In this document: positions 45,761 to 54,346 of the stretch, piece after piece | Layout of the letters: each line of letters starts with the position of its first letter | How positions within the stretch are numbered: position 1 is the stretch's first letter | Origin: CBFFRJ01 sp051486985 | GTDB taxonomy: Bacteria > Pseudomonadota > Gammaproteobacteria > Enterobacterales > Enterobacteriaceae | Direction of reading: 5' to 3' | Assembly (NCBI RefSeq): GCF_051486985.1 | Contig: NZ_JAHVDV010000025.1 | Location: 19,700 to 83,699 of the forward strand | Length of the DNA stretch: 64,000 nucleotides | Program-made: the position numbers and the translations under genes | Notes under the pieces: model-generated | Seen by the model: only the letters and a program-made list of their open reading frames with translations | What the model was told of the DNA's origin: nothing | The model's database searches: none

Positions 45761-45895
45761 TAGACTTTGGTGAAAAATCGGGCAATACTCCCGCTCTGAA
45801 ACTCCCCCAACGTCAGTATGGCGAGGGGGAGATGCAGGGCGAATCGCAGGGAGCGGCCCTTCCTTTAGCGTTTATTGGTAACAAAGGTTCAATTT

Positions 45896-46276
45896 ATGAT
45901 TCGCACGATGCTGCAAGGCAAGCTCCACCGCGTAAAGGTGACGCAGGCCGACCTGCACTACGAAGGTTCCTGCGCGATTGACCAGGATTTCCTTGAGGCG
46001 GCTGGTATCCTTGAATACGAAGCCATCGATATTTACAACGTGACCAACGGTAAGCGCTTTTCCACTTACGCCATTGCCGGTGAACGTGGCTCACGCATTA
46101 TTTCGGTAAACGGCGCGGCGGCACACTGCGCGGACGTTGGTGATATTCTGATCATCGCCTCTTACGTCACCATGCCCGATGAGCAGGCCCGTAGCTGGCA
46201 GCCCAAAGTGGCCTATTTTGATGGCGACAACGAAATGAAACGCACCGCGAAAGCGGTACCAGTACAGGTGGCATAA
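45896..46276 (+). CDS. panD: Aspartate 1-decarboxylase precursor PanD
   Basis: PanD makes beta-alanine from aspartate for pantothenate, using a pyruvoyl group formed by self-cleavage. The 126-residue precursor begins MIRTMLQGKLHRVKVTQADL; the cleavage site is Gly24-Ser25 in HYEGSCAID, and Tyr58-type residues follow in YNVTNGKRFSTYAIAGERGS. The start at 45896 is preceded by AAAGG; an ATG at 45875 was rejected as non-homologous. Immediately after the stop lies a short CATCCGGCGGATG hairpin and then the tandem 138-bp repeats. Confidence 0.96.
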   Translation: MIRTMLQGKLHRVKVTQADLHYEGSCAIDQDFLEAAGILEYEAIDIYNVTNGKRFSTYAIAGERGSRIISVNGAAAHCADVGDILIIASYVTMPDEQARSWQPKVAYFDGDNEMKRTAKAVPVQVA

Positions 46277-46296
46277 GCCATCCGGCGGATGAGCAG

Positions 46297-46720
46297 TATT
46301 GCCCCAATCAGGGGTAGAAGGCGTTATTGATGCAGTCACTCTGGACACGGACAGCACGCAGAAACCGGAGCGTACAAAGGGTACGTGAGGATTTCGAGCA
46401 CTGCCCGGGTTCAAAATGACCAATAAAATAGCCTTATGCTCCCGATCAGGGGGAGAAGGCGTTATTGATGCAGTCACTCTGGGCACGGACAGCGCGCAGA
46501 AACCGGAGCGTACAAAGGGTGCGTGAGGATTTCGAGCACTACCCAGGTTCAAAATGACCAATAAAATAGCCTTATGCTCCCGATCAGGGGGAGAAGGCGT
46601 TATTGATGCAGTCACTCTGGGCACGGACAGCGCGCAGAAACCGGAGCGTACAAAGGGTACGTGAGGATTTCGAGCACTGCCCGGGTTCAAAATGACAAAT
46701 AAAATAGCCTTATGCCCCTG
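46297..46720. repeat. Tandem array: 138-bp unit, three copies, between panD and yadE
   Basis: GAAGGCGTTATTGATGCAG starts at 46317, 46455 and 46593, giving an exact period of 138 bases. Two complete units and a third that loses similarity after about 46715 differ at only a few positions (for example GGACACGG versus GGGCACGG). Each contains a CTCCC/GGGAG hairpin and a CGTAC/GTACG hairpin. The array fills nearly the whole gap between two converging genes. Because 138 is divisible by three, a repeated 46-residue reading frame stays open on the minus strand; I regard that as non-coding. Confidence 0.9.
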
Positions 46721-46727
46721 ATTCGAT

Positions 46728-47972
46728 TTACCCCTGAGGTTGATTACTGATAAGCCTCGACATCTCTTCCAGTGAATCGGTTCTTAAAATATATAACCGC
46801 TTGAGTAACATCGGATTATCCCCCGGCTTCACCTTCCCACGCACCGTTGTCACCGCCAGGTGGAACCCTGCGTCCTGTGCTGCCTGTACGGCTTTATCGT
46901 TGTAGCCGCCAAAGGGATAGGAGAGAAACCACACATGGGCGTTGAACTGAGAGAGGGCCCGGCGTGAGTGCCTGAAATCCATCAGAATATTTTCATAGCT
47001 GCGGCTGAGCAGAACGGGATGTCTGGCATCATCTACCCGGTGGAGAAAATGGGTATGGGACTGGAAGTCGAAAACGCTGGAGATGCTGTTGAGTTCGGAG
47101 ATGCTCATAAACTGCAGAAACCGGGCATCCCAGGGCTGGGGTTGGCGTTTGATACGCGAGGAGATGATAAAAGCCGTGGCTTTGAAACCGTACTCTTTCA
47201 GCACCGGGTAAGCGTAGCGGCTCACCGATTTCAGACCGTCATCAAAGGTTATCACAACGGAGCGTGCGGGCAGGTTCATGCGGTTACGCACATACCCTTC
47301 GAGCTGATACAGGCTAAGCGTGGTGTAGCCCTGATCGCGCAGCCATGTCATTTGGTTGGTGAAGGCGCGCACCGATGTGGTGGTCGAGGTGTGGCGAAAG
47401 CGGGTGTTCTCTTCATCGTGCAGGATATGGTGATAGGTCAGAACCGGAATACCATTATCCTCCTGCGCATCCAGGCTGCTAATCCATGCCAGGCGCTCGC
47501 CAATGCGGATCTGAAACCAGGTCTGGTTAAGCCGGTCTTTTAGCTTGCTGATGATGGGATAGCGAAGATTGGCAGCGAGCACGCCAAACGGCGGACTCTT
47601 GACGTCTGCCGCGTTATACATCGGCGTCTCCTGCCAGGTTATAAGATTCTGATTACTGAGCGGCTTATTAAGATCTCCCAGACTATCTTCTACCCGCTCG
47701 TTGCCGCGCAGAGTGCCCAGATGACCTTTATCTATCCACGCTTTACCGAATCCAAAACGAAAGGTGTAGTAATCTTCAACGCCGGGTTCCACGGCGATAA
47801 TTTGCCCGGCACGCAGGTTGCCAACCGTCACGACATCATTGCCGATTTGCCCCCAGACTTCGGCATCCTCCGTGATCTGCATATAACGGGCGGGCTCGGG
47901 GTTATCAGTGACCAGACGTGCCGAAGCGGCGCCGGAAAAAAACAGCAGGAAAATGATGAATAAACGAGGCAT
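46728..47972 (-). CDS. yadE: Polysaccharide deacetylase family protein YadE
   Basis: A probable exported deacetylase acting on cell-surface or wall polysaccharide; the substrate is not known. The 414-residue protein starts MPRLFIIFLLFFSGAASARL, a signal peptide, followed by an SH3-like region (WGQIGNDVVTVGNLRAGQII) and a NodB-type catalytic domain with SVVITFDDGLKS (catalytic Asp), DFQSHTHFLH (zinc histidines) and LSYPFGGYNDKA. I chose the start at 47972 because it gives a clean signal peptide; the longer frame from 48065 overlaps yadI's end. It is downstream of yadI on the same strand. Confidence 0.9.
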   Translation of the reverse strand: MPRLFIIFLLFFSGAASARLVTDNPEPARYMQITEDAEVWGQIGNDVVTVGNLRAGQIIAVEPGVEDYYTFRFGFGKAWIDKGHLGTLRGNERVEDSLGDLNKPLSNQNLITWQETPMYNAADVKSPPFGVLAANLRYPIISKLKDRLNQTWFQIRIGERLAWISSLDAQEDNGIPVLTYHHILHDEENTRFRHTSTTTSVRAFTNQMTWLRDQGYTTLSLYQLEGYVRNRMNLPARSVVITFDDGLKSVSRYAYPVLKEYGFKATAFIISSRIKRQPQPWDARFLQFMSISELNSISSVFDFQSHTHFLHRVDDARHPVLLSRSYENILMDFRHSRRALSQFNAHVWFLSYPFGGYNDKAVQAAQDAGFHLAVTTVRGKVKPGDNPMLLKRLYILRTDSLEEMSRLISNQPQG

Positions 47973-48033
47973 TGGGGCAACCGGATGGAAAAAACTGGCG
48001 GTATTGTAACAAAAGTAAAATGAATACCAATGA

Positions 48034-48474
48034 TTATTTTTCGTACAAATCATGCAGTAAAACAAATGGCGGGTTCTTCTGCTGCTGATGCCAAAGGCTG
48101 CTCACCGTCGACCCGCCAATCGCCACCATCATATTGCGAAACTCATCGCTGTTAAGGGTCTCGCGAAGCGGATACATCGTCTGCAGCAGCAGAGCATCAA
48201 CGCCAGAAATCACTTCACAATTGTCATGCTTATGGCTCAGCAGGGCCGCAGCCCGGTAGGGTGGCGCGCCGGTGATATCGGTCAGGAAGACCACGCCGTC
48301 TCCGCAATCAGTCTCATGCAGGGCATCACACATCATCCGGCTTAGCATATTGGTACTCAGACCCTGATGAAAATTTACCGCGCGGCATTGCACTAACGGC
48401 GCAAACTGCGCTTCAAGGGTGTGCAACAGCGCCAGCGCGCGCTCATCATGACAAGCAATGACCCATCCCAGCAT
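48034..48474 (-). CDS. yadI: PTS mannose-family EIIA component YadI
   Basis: A single-domain EIIA of the mannose/sorbose PTS family, normally phosphorylated by HPr on histidine. The 146-residue protein begins MLGWVIACHDERALALLHTL, with the phospho-accepting histidine at residue 9; VVFLTDITGAPPYRAAALLS is the second conserved block. No EIIB or EIIC gene is nearby, so it is an orphan, as in E. coli, and its partner is unknown. The start at 48474 was chosen by homology and a good AAGGAG upstream; the frame extends well upstream but that region is antisense to no known domain. Confidence 0.92.
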   Translation of the reverse strand: MLGWVIACHDERALALLHTLEAQFAPLVQCRAVNFHQGLSTNMLSRMMCDALHETDCGDGVVFLTDITGAPPYRAAALLSHKHDNCEVISGVDALLLQTMYPLRETLNSDEFRNMMVAIGGSTVSSLWHQQQKNPPFVLLHDLYEK

Positions 48475-48589
48475 ACGTTTCTCCTTAGCAGAGAGAAAGT
48501 GTAGCGAAGTGACCCACAGTCGTCGGTGACAGAAATCATAGAATGGCGGGCAGAAAGCGCCGGCGAACATCGCCCGCCGGCAGGAAGGA

Positions 48590-49360
48590 TTAGCTACGCA
48601 GGCCGCGTCCGCGCTGGATGAGATACCAGCACAAGCCATAAAACACGATGATAAAGACCGCCAGCACCGCCACCGTGGTAAACAGGGGCACATCGGTAAT
48701 GCCGAGGAAGCCAAAGCGGAAGCCGCTTATCATATAGACGATAGGGTTGAGGTGCGATAGCGCCTGCCAGACAGGGGGAAGCAGCGTCAGTGAATAGAAT
48801 ACGCCGCCCAGGTAGGTCAATGGCGTCAGCACAAAGGTTGGGATCAGGCTGATGTCATCAAAGGTCGTGGCAAAGACGGCATTCAGCAACCCCGCCAGTG
48901 AGAACAGCACCGCGGTCAGCAGCAGCGTCAGGGCCACAAACACCCATGAATGCACCTGGAAAGGCACGAAAAACAGCGACACGGCAGTGACTAACACCCC
49001 GACGCAAATTCCCCGCGCGACACCGCCTCCAACGTAACCCACGATGATGACATGCGTCGGCACCGGCGCTACCAGCAGCTCCTCAATATTGCGCTGGAAC
49101 TTGGCGCTGAAAAATGACGAGGCCACATTGGCATAGGCATTGGTAATCACCGCCATCATGATGAGGCCCGGCACGATGAACTGCATATAGGTAAAACCAT
49201 GCATCTCACCAATACGTGAACCAATCAGATTACCAAAGATGATGAAATAGAGGGTCATGGTAATGACCGGCGGCACCAGAGTCTGGATCCAGATACGCAT
49301 AAAGCGCTGAACCTCTTTATGCCAGATACTTTTCAGCGCGACCCAATAAAGCTGCATCAT
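48590..49360 (-). CDS. yadH: ABC-2 type transporter permease YadH
   Basis: Inner-membrane subunit of an exporter paired with YadG; substrate unknown. The 256-residue protein has six hydrophobic segments, typical of ABC-2 permeases, starting MMQLYWVALKSIWHKEVQRF, and shows YMQFIVPGLIMMAVI and the loop region TFDDISLIPTFVLTPLTYLG. It overlaps the end of yadG by four bases, so the two are made together. Confidence 0.94.
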   Translation of the reverse strand: MMQLYWVALKSIWHKEVQRFMRIWIQTLVPPVITMTLYFIIFGNLIGSRIGEMHGFTYMQFIVPGLIMMAVITNAYANVASSFFSAKFQRNIEELLVAPVPTHVIIVGYVGGGVARGICVGVLVTAVSLFFVPFQVHSWVFVALTLLLTAVLFSLAGLLNAVFATTFDDISLIPTFVLTPLTYLGGVFYSLTLLPPVWQALSHLNPIVYMISGFRFGFLGITDVPLFTTVAVLAVFIIVFYGLCWYLIQRGRGLRS

Positions 49361-50283
49361 GCGCGTTCTCCTTTTTTATCGTGAACCAGCGCGACGAACA
49401 GCTCTTCCAGACGGTTAGCTTTGTTACGCATACTTAACACCTGAATACCCTGCGCGCTGAGCTGGCTGAAGACGCTGTTGATCCCCTGCTCGCGCAGCAC
49501 TTCCACTTCGAGCGTTGAAGTGTCCACCAGCCGGTAGTCATAACCCTCAAGCTTCGGCAGCGGACTTTTACCGGCCAGATCCAGGATAAAGGTTTCTGAT
49601 TTCAGCTTCGCCAGCAGCGACTTCATCGAGGTGTTTTCCACCAGCTCACCGCTTTGGATAATCCCAATGTTGCGGCACAGCATCTCAGCCTCTTCCAGAT
49701 AGTGCGTGGTAAGGATGATGGTGGTGCCTTTATCGTTAAGATCTTTCAGGAATCCCCACATCGAACGGCGCAGCTCAATATCCACCCCTGCGGTCGGTTC
49801 GTCGAGGATGAGCAGTTTAGGCTCATGCATAAGCGCGCGGGCGATCATCAGACGACGCTTCATACCGCCGGATAACATCCGAGCACGTTCGTTGCGTTTT
49901 TCCCACAGATCCAGTTGTTTCAGGTACTTTTCACTGCGTGCCAGCGCCTCTTTACGCTCAACGCCGTAGTACCCCGCCTGGTTCACCACGATTTGCTGAA
50001 CCGTCTCAAACGGGTTGAAGTTGAACTCCTGAGGGACCAGGCCCAACTGCCGCTTGGCGTTGACCACGTCTTTCTCAAGGTCATAACCGAAAACGCTCAC
50101 CCGGCCAGAGGTCTTATTGACCAGTGAACTGATGATTCCGATGGTGGTGGATTTACCCGCACCGTTCGGCCCCAGAAGCGCATAGAAGTCACCGGCTTCT
50201 ACTTTCAGATCAATACCGCGCAGCGCATGGACGCCGCCGGGATAGGTTTTTTTAAGCTGCTCAAGCTCCAGTGCAATGGTCAT
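49357..50283 (-). CDS. yadG: ABC transporter ATP-binding protein YadG
   Basis: ATPase partner of YadH in an ABC-2 (DRA/CPR-type) exporter of unknown substrate. The 308-residue protein has LLGPNGAGKSTTIGIISSLV (Walker A), the Q-loop in GLVPQEFNFNPFETV, the signature MLSGGMKRRLMIARAL, LLILDEPTAGVDIELRRSMW (Walker B) and ILTTHYLEEAEML (switch). It diverges from can across a 107-base gap. Confidence 0.94.
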   Translation of the reverse strand: MTIALELEQLKKTYPGGVHALRGIDLKVEAGDFYALLGPNGAGKSTTIGIISSLVNKTSGRVSVFGYDLEKDVVNAKRQLGLVPQEFNFNPFETVQQIVVNQAGYYGVERKEALARSEKYLKQLDLWEKRNERARMLSGGMKRRLMIARALMHEPKLLILDEPTAGVDIELRRSMWGFLKDLNDKGTTIILTTHYLEEAEMLCRNIGIIQSGELVENTSMKSLLAKLKSETFILDLAGKSPLPKLEGYDYRLVDTSTLEVEVLREQGINSVFSQLSAQGIQVLSMRNKANRLEELFVALVHDKKGERA

Positions 50284-50390
50284 GAATTTTCACTTACCTT
50301 TTTTTTACACTCGAATGTGTGGTTTAAAAAAAAATGGAGTTGACCTATATTAGCGCAACGCACTTCTTTAGTTACAGGTCGTTAACTTCC

Positions 50391-51053
50391 ATGAAAGACA
50401 TAGATACACTCATCAGCAACAATGCACTATGGTCAAAAATGCTGGTGGAAGAGGATCCTGGATTCTTTGAAACGCTGGCGCAGGCTCAAAAACCGCGCTT
50501 TCTATGGATTGGATGTTCTGACAGTCGCGTTCCTGCCGAGCGCCTTACTGGTTTAGAGCCTGGTGAACTTTTTGTACACCGAAATGTTGCAAACCTGGTC
50601 ATTCACACTGACCTCAACTGCCTTTCCGTGGTTCAGTACGCGGTCGACGTACTGGAAGTGGAGCATATCATCATCTGTGGTCACTACGGTTGCGGTGGCG
50701 TACAAGCCGCAGTAGAAAATCCGGAACTGGGGCTTATCAATAACTGGCTGCTCCACATTCGTGATATCTGGTTCAAACATAGCGCACTGCTGAACGAGAT
50801 GCCGGAAGAGCGCCGTCTGGATACGCTTTGCGAACTGAACGTGATGGAACAGGTCTATAACCTGGGCCACTCAACGATTATGCAATCCGCCTGGAAACGC
50901 GGTCAGAATGTGACGATTCACGGCTGGGCATATGGTATTCATGATGGCTTGCTGCGTGACCTGGAAGTGACGGCAACCAACCGTGAGGTGCTTGAACAGC
51001 GCTATCGCCTGGGCCTCGCTAACCTTAGCAAAAAACACATCAACCATAAGTAA
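50391..51053 (+). CDS. can: Beta-class carbonic anhydrase Can
   Basis: Can interconverts CO2 and bicarbonate and is needed for growth in air. The 220-residue protein has the zinc ligands Cys42, Asp44, His98 and Cys101 in WIGCSDSRVPAERL and IICGHYGCGGVQAA. Start MKDIDTLISNNALWSKMLVE at 50391 matches the family; an ATG at 50334 would begin within the likely promoter (TTGACC at about 50339). A strong terminator follows. Confidence 0.97.
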   Translation: MKDIDTLISNNALWSKMLVEEDPGFFETLAQAQKPRFLWIGCSDSRVPAERLTGLEPGELFVHRNVANLVIHTDLNCLSVVQYAVDVLEVEHIIICGHYGCGGVQAAVENPELGLINNWLLHIRDIWFKHSALLNEMPEERRLDTLCELNVMEQVYNLGHSTIMQSAWKRGQNVTIHGWAYGIHDGLLRDLEVTATNREVLEQRYRLGLANLSKKHINHK

Positions 51054-51091
51054 TGCCACACGGGCCGGCGTTAACCGGTCCGTCAAATCAG

Positions 51092-51117
51092 GCCGGGCTT
51101 GTCCCGGCTTTTTTTAT
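51092..51117 (+). terminator. Rho-independent terminator after can
   Basis: GCCGGG (51092-51097) and CCCGGC (51103-51108) with a 5-base loop are followed by nearly nine Ts, ending three bases before the hpt stop. The can and hpt genes converge here. Confidence 0.9.
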
Positions 51118-51119
51118 GC

Positions 51120-51656
51120 TTACTCGTCCAGCATGACAACTTTGCCGACATAGGGCAAATGACGGTAACGCTGAGCATAATCAATACCATAACCCACGAC
51201 AAATTCGTCGGGAATGGAAAATCCGATGTACTCAACCTCTACCTGAACTTCACGGCGGGATGGCTTATCAAGCAGTGTGCAGATGGAGAGCGATTTAGGT
51301 TCACGCAGGCTCAGGATCTCACGCACTTTCGAGAGGGTATTGCCGGAATCGATAATGTCTTCGACGATCAACACGTCTTTGCCGCGAATGTCTTCATCAA
51401 GGTCTTTGAGGATTTTTACATCACGTGAGGAAGACATGCCGCTGCCGTAGCTGGAGGCGGTCATAAAATCGACTTCATGGGAGACCTGTACCTCACGACA
51501 TAAGTCGGCCATAAACATAAACGACCCGCGCAGCAGCCCTACCAGGACCATTTCACTGCCGCTATCCCGGTAATGTTCGGTGATTTGACGACCCAGTTCC
51601 GCGATACGCGCTTTGATCTCCGCTTCCGGGATCATCACTTCAACAGTATGTTTCAT
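51120..51656 (-). CDS. hpt: Hypoxanthine phosphoribosyltransferase Hpt
   Basis: Hpt salvages hypoxanthine (and weakly guanine) to nucleotides using PRPP. The 178-residue protein has the PRPP motif DVLIVEDIIDSGNTL, the flexible-loop region TASSYGSGMSSSRDVK and the base-binding end VVGYGIDYAQRYRHLPYVGK. Length equals E. coli. It diverges from gcd across 207 bases that carry a CRP-type site; in E. coli cAMP-CRP acts oppositely on hpt and gcd. Confidence 0.97.
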   Translation of the reverse strand: MKHTVEVMIPEAEIKARIAELGRQITEHYRDSGSEMVLVGLLRGSFMFMADLCREVQVSHEVDFMTASSYGSGMSSSRDVKILKDLDEDIRGKDVLIVEDIIDSGNTLSKVREILSLREPKSLSICTLLDKPSRREVQVEVEYIGFSIPDEFVVGYGIDYAQRYRHLPYVGKVVMLDE

Positions 51657-51784
51657 TTTAACTAACCATATGATTTAAAAAACAAATCAATCATCACCGG
51701 TACGCTTGTTCCCGCTGATGAAGCGCAAGTCGTGCAGTATACCAGCAAACGCATTTCTGATGTTTATCTGTCGATAAAGCTCAA

Positions 51785-51820
51785 TTTGTGATGACGATCA
51801 CACTTGTTAAATCCTATAAT
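51785..51820. promoter_or_regulatory. CRP site and gcd -10 box in the hpt-gcd gap
   Basis: TGTGA (51787-51791) and TCACA (51798-51802) are separated by six bases, matching the CRP consensus in both halves. A perfect TATAAT lies at 51815-51820 and would start transcription near 51827, so the CRP site is centred near -32, over the -35 region. That placement fits repression of gcd by cAMP-CRP, as known in E. coli. Confidence 0.75.
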
Positions 51821-51863
51821 TAGTTGCTACTAAAATATTAATGAATTTGAAGAGTAACTTTCT

Positions 51864-54254
51864 ATGGCAGAAACAAAACCGCAACGGTCAGGTCTCCTTG
51901 TGACGCTGACTACGCTGTTCGCTGCACTATGCGGACTGTATTTACTGATAGGTGGGGTCTGGCTTGTCTCCCTTGGCGGCTCCTGGTACTACCCTATTGC
52001 AGGGCTGGTCATGCTTGGGGTAACAGCCCTGTTATGGCGTCGTAAGCGTTCAGCATTGTGGCTGTATGCTGCTTTCCTGCTGGCAACGATGATCTGGGGC
52101 GTGTGGGAGGTCGGCTTTGACTTCTGGGCGCTGACGCCACGCAGTGACATTCTGGTCTTCTTTGGCATCTGGCTTGTTCTGCCGTTTGTCTGGCGTCGAC
52201 TGTTTATTCCTTCCGGCGGCGCGGTAGCCGCGCTGGTGGTTGCTCTGTTAATCAGTGGCGGTATGCTGACCTGGGCCGGGTTTAACGATCCGCAGGAAGT
52301 GAAAGGCACCCTGAGTGCGGATTCCACCCCGGCGCCCGCTATTTCGCAGGTGGCTGATGGTGACTGGCCGGCTTACGGACGTAATCAGGAAGGTCAGCGT
52401 TACTCACCGCTTAAGCAAATCAATGCTGACAACGTCAAAAATCTGAAGGAAGCCTGGGTTTTCCGTACTGGCGATCTGAAGCTCCCGAACGATCCGGGTG
52501 AACTGACCAACGAAGTGACGCCGATTAAAGTAGGCGACACGCTCTACCTGTGTACCGCGCACCAGCGCCTGTTTGCCCTGGATGCATCGACCGGGAAAGA
52601 GAAGTGGCACTTCGATCCGCAGTTAAATACCAACCCGTCCTTCCAGCATGTTACCTGTCGTGGCGTCTCTTACCATGAAGCCCGCGCGGATAATGCAAGC
52701 CCGGAAGTGATTGCCGACTGCCCGCGTCGCATTATGCTGCCGGTCAATGATGGTCGTCTGTTTGCCCTCAATGCTGAGACCGGCAAACTGTGCGAAACCT
52801 TTGCGAACAAAGGTATCCTGAATCTGCAAACCAACATGCCGGATACCACTCCAGGCCTGTATGAACCCACTTCGCCGCCCATCATCACCGACAAGACCAT
52901 TGTGATTGCCGGTTCCGTGACCGATAACTTCTCTACCCGCGAAACCTCCGGCGTGATTCGTGGTTTTGATGTCAACACCGGTAAGCTGTTGTGGGCCTTC
53001 GATCCGGGCGCGAAAGATCCCAATGCCATCCCGTCGGATGAGCACACCTTTACCTTTAACTCTCCTAACTCCTGGGCACCGGCGGCGTATGACGCGAAGC
53101 TGGACCTGGTCTACCTGCCAATGGGCGTGACCACGCCGGATATCTGGGGCGGTAACCGCACTCCGGAGCAGGAACGCTACGCCAGCTCTATCGTGGCGCT
53201 GAACGCGACCACCGGTAAACTGGCCTGGAGCTACCAGACCGTCCACCACGATCTGTGGGATATGGACATGCCTTCCCAGCCGACGCTGGCTGACATTACC
53301 GTTAACGGCAAAACCGTTCCGGTTATCTACGCACCGGCGAAGACAGGTAATATCTTCGTGCTGGATCGTAGCAACGGTAAGTTAGTGGTTCCTGCCCCGG
53401 AAAAACCGGTTCCGCAGGGCGCCGCAAAAGGCGACTACGTCACCAAAACCCAGCCCTTCTCTGATCTCAGCTTCCGCCCGAAGAAAGATCTGAGCGGTGC
53501 GGATATGTGGGGCGCCACCATGTTTGACCAGCTGGTGTGCCGTGTCATGTTCCATCAGCTGCGTTATGAAGGTATCTTCACGCCGCCGTCTGAACAGGGC
53601 ACGCTGGTCTTCCCGGGTAACCTGGGGATGTTTGAATGGGGTGGTATCTCCGTTGACCCGAATCGTCAGGTAGCGATTGCTAACCCAATGGCCCTGCCGT
53701 TTGTTTCGAAACTGATTCCGCGTGGTCCGGGTAACCCAATGGAGCAGCCGAAAGACGCCAAAGGCAGCGGTACCGAAGCCGGTATTCAGCCGCAGTACGG
53801 TGTGCCGTTTGGCGTGACCCTGAATCCGTTCCTCTCTCCGTTCGGTCTGCCGTGTAAACAGCCAGCATGGGGTTATATTTCCGCACTGGATCTGAAAACC
53901 AACCAGGTAGTGTGGAAGAAACGTATTGGTACACCACAGGACAGCATGCCGTTCCCGATGCCGGTTCCGGTGCCGTTCAATATGGGTATGCCGATGCTGG
54001 GTGGCCCGATTTCCACCGCTGGTAACGTACTGTTTATTGCCGCAACCGCAGATAACTACCTGCGTGCGTACAATATGAGCAACGGTGAAAAACTGTGGCA
54101 GGGCCGTCTACCCGCCGGTGGACAAGCCACGCCGATGACCTATGAAGTGAATGGCAAGCAGTACGTTGTCATCTCTGCCGGCGGTCACGGTTCGTTTGGT
54201 ACGAAGATGGGCGATTATATTGTTGCCTACGCGCTGCCGGACGACGCGAAATAA
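51864..54254 (+). CDS. gcd: PQQ-dependent membrane glucose dehydrogenase Gcd
   Basis: Gcd oxidises glucose to gluconolactone on the periplasmic face and passes electrons to ubiquinone; the PQQ cofactor is made by pqq genes not seen here, so whether the enzyme is active depends on PQQ supply. The 796-residue protein has five N-terminal membrane segments (residues about 12-140) and a beta-propeller. Catalytic Asp466 lies in HHDLWDMDMPSQPTLAD and the PQQ-contact His262 in SFQHVTCRGVSY. Length matches E. coli exactly. Confidence 0.97.
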   Translation: MAETKPQRSGLLVTLTTLFAALCGLYLLIGGVWLVSLGGSWYYPIAGLVMLGVTALLWRRKRSALWLYAAFLLATMIWGVWEVGFDFWALTPRSDILVFFGIWLVLPFVWRRLFIPSGGAVAALVVALLISGGMLTWAGFNDPQEVKGTLSADSTPAPAISQVADGDWPAYGRNQEGQRYSPLKQINADNVKNLKEAWVFRTGDLKLPNDPGELTNEVTPIKVGDTLYLCTAHQRLFALDASTGKEKWHFDPQLNTNPSFQHVTCRGVSYHEARADNASPEVIADCPRRIMLPVNDGRLFALNAETGKLCETFANKGILNLQTNMPDTTPGLYEPTSPPIITDKTIVIAGSVTDNFSTRETSGVIRGFDVNTGKLLWAFDPGAKDPNAIPSDEHTFTFNSPNSWAPAAYDAKLDLVYLPMGVTTPDIWGGNRTPEQERYASSIVALNATTGKLAWSYQTVHHDLWDMDMPSQPTLADITVNGKTVPVIYAPAKTGNIFVLDRSNGKLVVPAPEKPVPQGAAKGDYVTKTQPFSDLSFRPKKDLSGADMWGATMFDQLVCRVMFHQLRYEGIFTPPSEQGTLVFPGNLGMFEWGGISVDPNRQVAIANPMALPFVSKLIPRGPGNPMEQPKDAKGSGTEAGIQPQYGVPFGVTLNPFLSPFGLPCKQPAWGYISALDLKTNQVVWKKRIGTPQDSMPFPMPVPVPFNMGMPMLGGPISTAGNVLFIAATADNYLRAYNMSNGEKLWQGRLPAGGQATPMTYEVNGKQYVVISAGGHGSFGTKMGDYIVAYALPDDAK

Positions 54255-54258
54255 AAGC

Positions 54259-54285
54259 AAAAAGGCAACGTAAGTTGCCTTTTTT
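54259..54285 (+). terminator. Rho-independent terminator after gcd
   Basis: GGCAAC (54264-54269) pairs with GTTGCC (54274-54279) around GTAA, flanked by five As and six Ts, beginning five bases past the gcd stop. The symmetry would also allow it to act on the opposite strand. Confidence 0.88.
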
Positions 54286-54295
54286 AGTGTTTTCT

Positions 54296-54316
54296 CCCTC
54301 TCCCCGTGGGAGAGGG
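54296..54316. repeat. Perfect CCCTCTCCC/GGGAGAGGG palindrome between gcd and cueO
   Basis: A 9-bp stem with a CGT loop, followed by CCAGGGTGAGGGCA, lies between the gcd terminator and the end of cueO. The GGTGAGGG extension matches the copies at 27155 and 59201. Confidence 0.85.
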
Positions 54317-54346
54317 CCAGGGTGAGGGCATAAGGCCTCCCCCATT

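Noticed and set aside
45802..45831. CTCCCCC/GGGGGAG stem between panC and panD as a member of the dispersed palindrome family
   Set aside because: The stem sequence lacks the CCCTCTCCC core and the GGTGAGGG extension, so I could not assign it with confidence.
46091..46690. A 199-codon minus-strand frame with three 46-residue repeats
   Set aside because: It stays open only because the repeat period (138) is divisible by three, and it continues antisense into panD. No ribosome-binding site is evident.
48475..48714. Extended N-terminus for yadI
   Set aside because: The upstream 80 codons overlap the end of yadH and encode a Cys/Ser/Arg-rich stretch unlike EIIA proteins, while the downstream ATG has AAGGAG at good spacing.
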